From: Bacteriovoracaceae bacterium UBA2394
Lineage (GTDB): Bacteria > Bdellovibrionota > UBA2394
Length of the DNA stretch: 8,375 bases
NCBI GenBank assembly: GCA_002343335.1
Contig: DDSI01000114.1
Span: 6,346-14,720, forward strand
Reading direction: 5' to 3'
A program made the position numbers and the translations under genes. Below the pieces are notes generated by a model, which ran no database searches, had not been told where the DNA came from, and saw only the letters and a program-made list of their open reading frames with translations. Below, piece after piece: positions 6,547 to 8,375 of the stretch (position 1 is its first letter; each line of letters starts with the position of its first letter).

Positions 6547-7242
6547 ATGCCTCTTATGACTCGTCTATTTTTGTGTCGATCCATCCTGAATCCACTAACT
6601 TTTATTCTCTCAATTGTCTTGAGCGTTGCAGCCTGCGCCAAAGGACCGATTTCTGAAGGGCCTAATGTTCCTTCGGAACACTCGCGCGTGACACTTCCGC
6701 CGGTCGTTCCGCTTTCTTCGTCAGAGCTTTCAACTGATCGTGAAATTGCGACATCGCAGTTAAGACAGAGCGAGAAAGTTCTCGGTGAAGCTAAATCACG
6801 TTTTGGAAATCGAAATACAAATGATCTGATGAATGGGAATATCCCTTCTAAGAGGTATAAAGGAAAACTCTATCGGGATGGATCGTGGGAAGTTCATTCT
6901 GGCAATGTGGCGTCAGATCATCGATATAGTCGAGTGGGTAAGGGGGGCGTTTACACGAGTACTAACCCCAAAGCTGTTCATGCGGAATTGGATCACTATG
7001 GAAGACCGACGAATCAACGAAATATAATGGATCGAGATGTGGATCTGGATGGGCTGCTAGATCTAACAGATCCCAGTGTGAGAAAACGTTTGGGATTAAC
7101 TTTGGAGGATATCGCTGGGGATGATTACAAGACCACACAGCTTCTGGGTGATCTTGCTCGCCGTGGTTATAAAGGAATTATGGCGCCTTCGGCGCGAAGC
7201 TCGGATGGCGTGAATATTATCGTATTTGAGGGATTTAAATGA
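6547..7242 (+). CDS. Predicted lipoprotein with RES-type (NAD-degrading toxin-like) C-terminal domain
   Basis: The N-terminus is a Sec/SPII signal peptide: basic start, hydrophobic FILSIVLSV, and lipobox VAAC with Cys30. Ala at +2 would favour the outer membrane. A low-complexity linker (31-100) rich in Ser, Pro and Glu leads to a RES-like domain (about 105-231). Visible RES hallmarks are R110 in LYR, RYSR (126-129), GGVYTSTNP with Y136, the glutamate of AEL (E147), LDLTDPSVRKRLGL (171-184), and PSARSSDGVNIIVFE with S215 and N223. Known RES toxins (MbcT, ParT and Res types) degrade or modify using NAD+, and are normally cytoplasmic with an upstream Xre-like antitoxin; none is present here. 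ATG at 6547 has only a weak ribosome site, and ATG at 6556 would also keep the signal peptide. The stop overlaps the next gene's start by 4 bp. Activity is inferred from motifs only. Confidence 0.78.
   Translation: MPLMTRLFLCRSILNPLTFILSIVLSVAACAKGPISEGPNVPSEHSRVTLPPVVPLSSSELSTDREIATSQLRQSEKVLGEAKSRFGNRNTNDLMNGNIPSKRYKGKLYRDGSWEVHSGNVASDHRYSRVGKGGVYTSTNPKAVHAELDHYGRPTNQRNIMDRDVDLDGLLDLTDPSVRKRLGLTLEDIAGDDYKTTQLLGDLARRGYKGIMAPSARSSDGVNIIVFEGFK
7228..7233 (+). promoter_or_regulatory. Ribosome binding site for the small coupled gene
   Basis: GAGGGA lies 5 nt before ATG at 7239, inside the last codons of the RES lipoprotein gene. The start and the preceding stop overlap as ATGA (7239-7242), the usual sign of translational coupling. 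Confidence 0.75.
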
Positions 7243-7478
7243 TTTGTGGATTTGATGATCTGCCCGTCGAAATTCGCGATTTCCTGATGAAACTTCAAAA
7301 GAAGTGGGTGGGCACAAATATTCAAGACTGGATTCATATAAAGATTCCTGCGCTTAAGAATCGATCGATCGTGGAAGCGCTGAATGACGGCGATCGAAAG
7401 TCCGTGGATAAAGTTTTGCTTTATCATGCTGACATAGATCAAACGCCATACACTGTTATTAAAGGTGAATCGAAATAG
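7239..7478 (+). CDS. Small protein of unknown function, coupled to the RES lipoprotein; candidate immunity protein or antitoxin
   Basis: I do not recognise this 79-residue protein. It has no signal peptide or membrane segment, so it should stay in the cytoplasm. The sequence looks like a small folded helical protein: DLPVEIRDFLMKLQKKW (7-23), then a middle part with IPALKNRSIVEALNDGD, and a short C-terminal strand-like YTVIKG. It lacks the helix-turn-helix and DUF2384-like features of the Xre antitoxins that usually pair with RES toxins. Its start overlaps the RES gene's stop by 4 bp and has a strong ribosome site, so the two are made together. Position, size and coupling suggest a protective partner for the RES domain, but this is inference from context. 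It ends one base before the converging PPTase gene. Confidence 0.75.
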   Translation: MICGFDDLPVEIRDFLMKLQKKWVGTNIQDWIHIKIPALKNRSIVEALNDGDRKSVDKVLLYHADIDQTPYTVIKGESK

Positions 7479-7479
7479 C

Positions 7480-8094
7480 TCATTGGTTTTGGACGGTAAG
7501 CGTTCCCACCAGTCCGTCAGGAAGAAATTCATTCAAAGAGACGAGCGTGAAAGTGGAGAGATTCGTGTGCAGTGGATGAACGTCGCATTCTCGCCAAATA
7601 GGTTTGAAGCTGCTCTCTCCATAAAATTTGATGGTGGCTTCATGCGCAGTCCAGAGTTGAAAGAAAAATTCACTTCGGGAGTGATCGTCGTTTATTTCAT
7701 CAAATTGCTCGCTGATCGCAGGATGAAAAAACCTTTGTAAAATGCGATCGGCTTGATGGGGGATGTGACGAAGATTTTCAATGTCCACGCCTACGCGACC
7801 TTCATTGTGAATGGCGAGAATTTGCCACGGACCCGAATGAGAAAAATTAAAATCCACATTGGGTTTTCGGCCGGAGGTCACAAACGGCTTTCCTTTGGGC
7901 GTGCGCGTGAAAACAAGTTCGCTCACTGCGATGCCGTAAGCTTCGGCCAGTCGAGCGCAGGTGAGCGAGTCTTCCTCGAGTGGGCCCGCGCGCCGAGGTT
8001 CCACCCAGCACTGCACGCCACCAACCTCAAAAACATGACTGACAAATTCACTCGCCGATGATTTTAACGAGGATACGCTTCTTGCGACGCCCAT
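7480..8094 (-). CDS. Sfp-type 4'-phosphopantetheinyl transferase
   Basis: This cytosolic enzyme moves the phosphopantetheine arm from coenzyme A to a serine of carrier proteins, activating acyl or peptidyl carrier proteins. Numbered from ATG at 8094 the protein has 204 residues. Family motifs appear in order: GKPFV (68-72), FNFSHSG (82-88), VGVDIE (101-106) with the Mg-binding D104 and E106, and [12 protein letters not shown] (148-159) with E152 and K156. The family normally has WTxKEA at this last motif; here the lysine is His151. ATG at 8094 is preceded by GGAG with a 6-nt spacer and puts the motif spacing close to that of Bacillus Sfp. The reading frame stays open further upstream, but that is the other frame of yjbQ. 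The gene starts 47 bp before yjbQ ends. No synthetase or synthase genes are in view, so the carrier substrate is unknown. Confidence 0.88.
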   Translation of the reverse strand: MGVARSVSSLKSSASEFVSHVFEVGGVQCWVEPRRAGPLEEDSLTCARLAEAYGIAVSELVFTRTPKGKPFVTSGRKPNVDFNFSHSGPWQILAIHNEGRVGVDIENLRHIPHQADRILQRFFHPAISEQFDEINDDHSRSEFFFQLWTAHEATIKFYGESSFKPIWRECDVHPLHTNLSTFTLVSLNEFLPDGLVGTLTVQNQ

Positions 8095-8375
8095 CGAATT
8101 CTCCGTAAAAAATTTGCTCCCAAGGGCCAAAATCCAATTCGCCGGCGGTGATCGCCACGACCACCTCTCGGCCATAGAGATTGCGCTTCAAATGCGCATC
8201 TGCATTGTCCTCTCCCGTGTCATTGTGACGATACTGACCAATGGGTTCATGGGGTACGTATTTCTCGAGCCACACCTGCATGTCGTGGTGGAGCCCGGAC
8301 TCGTCGTCATTAATAAAGACAGAGGAGGAAATATGCATGGAATTCACCAGGCAGAGACCCTCCTGAACCCCGCTG
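8048..8375 (-). CDS. yjbQ: YjbQ/UPF0047 family protein, C-terminal part (5' end outside the window)
   Basis: The YjbQ family is small and cytosolic; the E. coli member is annotated as a secondary thiamine-phosphate synthase, though its main role is less certain. About 108 residues are visible and the frame runs open to the right edge ([16 protein letters not shown]...), so the start lies outside. GTG at 8347 codes for an internal valine. Family marks are [20 protein letters not shown], the metal or phosphate-binding-like [33 protein letters not shown] and the closing RILVKIIG. The [18 protein letters not shown] version belongs to the longer branch of the family rather than the shorter E. coli-like one. 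Its 3' end overlaps the PPTase gene by 47 bp, so the two are probably one transcript, and no function linking them is evident. Confidence 0.9.
   Translation of the reverse strand, partial: SGVQEGLCLVNSMHISSSVFINDDESGLHHDMQVWLEKYVPHEPIGQYRHNDTGEDNADAHLKRNLYGREVVVAITAGELDFGPWEQIFYGEFDGRRKKRILVKIIGE

Noticed and set aside
7465..7740. Plus-strand frame continuing after the small coupled gene
   Set aside because: It lies antisense to the PPTase gene, whose motifs are clear, and its sequence shows no family features.
7753..8061. Plus-strand frame opposite the PPTase N-terminal half
   Set aside because: It is the mirror of a well-supported coding region and has no ribosome site or recognisable domain.
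8095..8175. N-terminal extension of the PPTase by 27 codons
   Set aside because: The extension is the alternate frame of conserved yjbQ sequence and would make the protein longer than its family without adding any motif.

Overview
The window looks like chromosomal DNA from a Gram-negative bacterium. The signs are a Sec/SPII lipoprotein with an Ala at +2, an MscS channel, exported proteins with Sec-type signal peptides and a well-formed sigma-54 promoter. The mix of housekeeping genes with large exported proteins of unknown function would suit a deltaproteobacterial or Bdellovibrio-like lineage, but no marker here fixes the taxon, so this is only a guess.

Layout. 1-442 (+) is the C-terminal end of an MscS-type mechanosensitive channel, cut by the left edge. 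463-993 (+) is adenine phosphoribosyltransferase (apt). Converging on apt, and overlapping its last 15 nt, is a two-gene minus-strand operon (5336 down to 979). It encodes two large paralogous exported proteins of 719 and 729 aa. Each has a signal peptide, a glycine-rich hydrophobic hairpin, a long helix-rich C-terminal part and three conserved cysteines; neither is recognised as a known family. A near-consensus -24/-12 (sigma-54) promoter lies just upstream of the first of them (5363-5378). Divergent from it is a plus-strand block: a self-inhibited class II Fic AMP-transferase (5471-6472), a lipoprotein whose mature part is a RES-type (NAD-degrading toxin-like) domain (6547-7242), and a 79-aa protein translationally coupled to it (7239-7478). 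Converging on this block, one base apart, is a minus-strand pair: the 3' part of a YjbQ/UPF0047 gene (8375 to 8048) and an Sfp-type 4'-phosphopantetheinyl transferase (8094-7480) that starts inside yjbQ.

How it fits together. The edges carry ordinary metabolism and stress genes (MscS, Apt, YjbQ, PPTase). The middle is the interesting part. It holds a tandem duplication of an exported protein family, probably expressed on a sigma-54 signal, and next to it a toxin-like cluster (Fic, RES lipoprotein, small coupled partner). The RES lipoprotein has no visible Xre/ParS-type antitoxin; the small downstream gene is the only candidate partner. The genes are packed tightly, there is no gene-free stretch over 135 bp, and I saw no RNA genes, insertion sequences, CRISPR arrays or clear intrinsic terminators.
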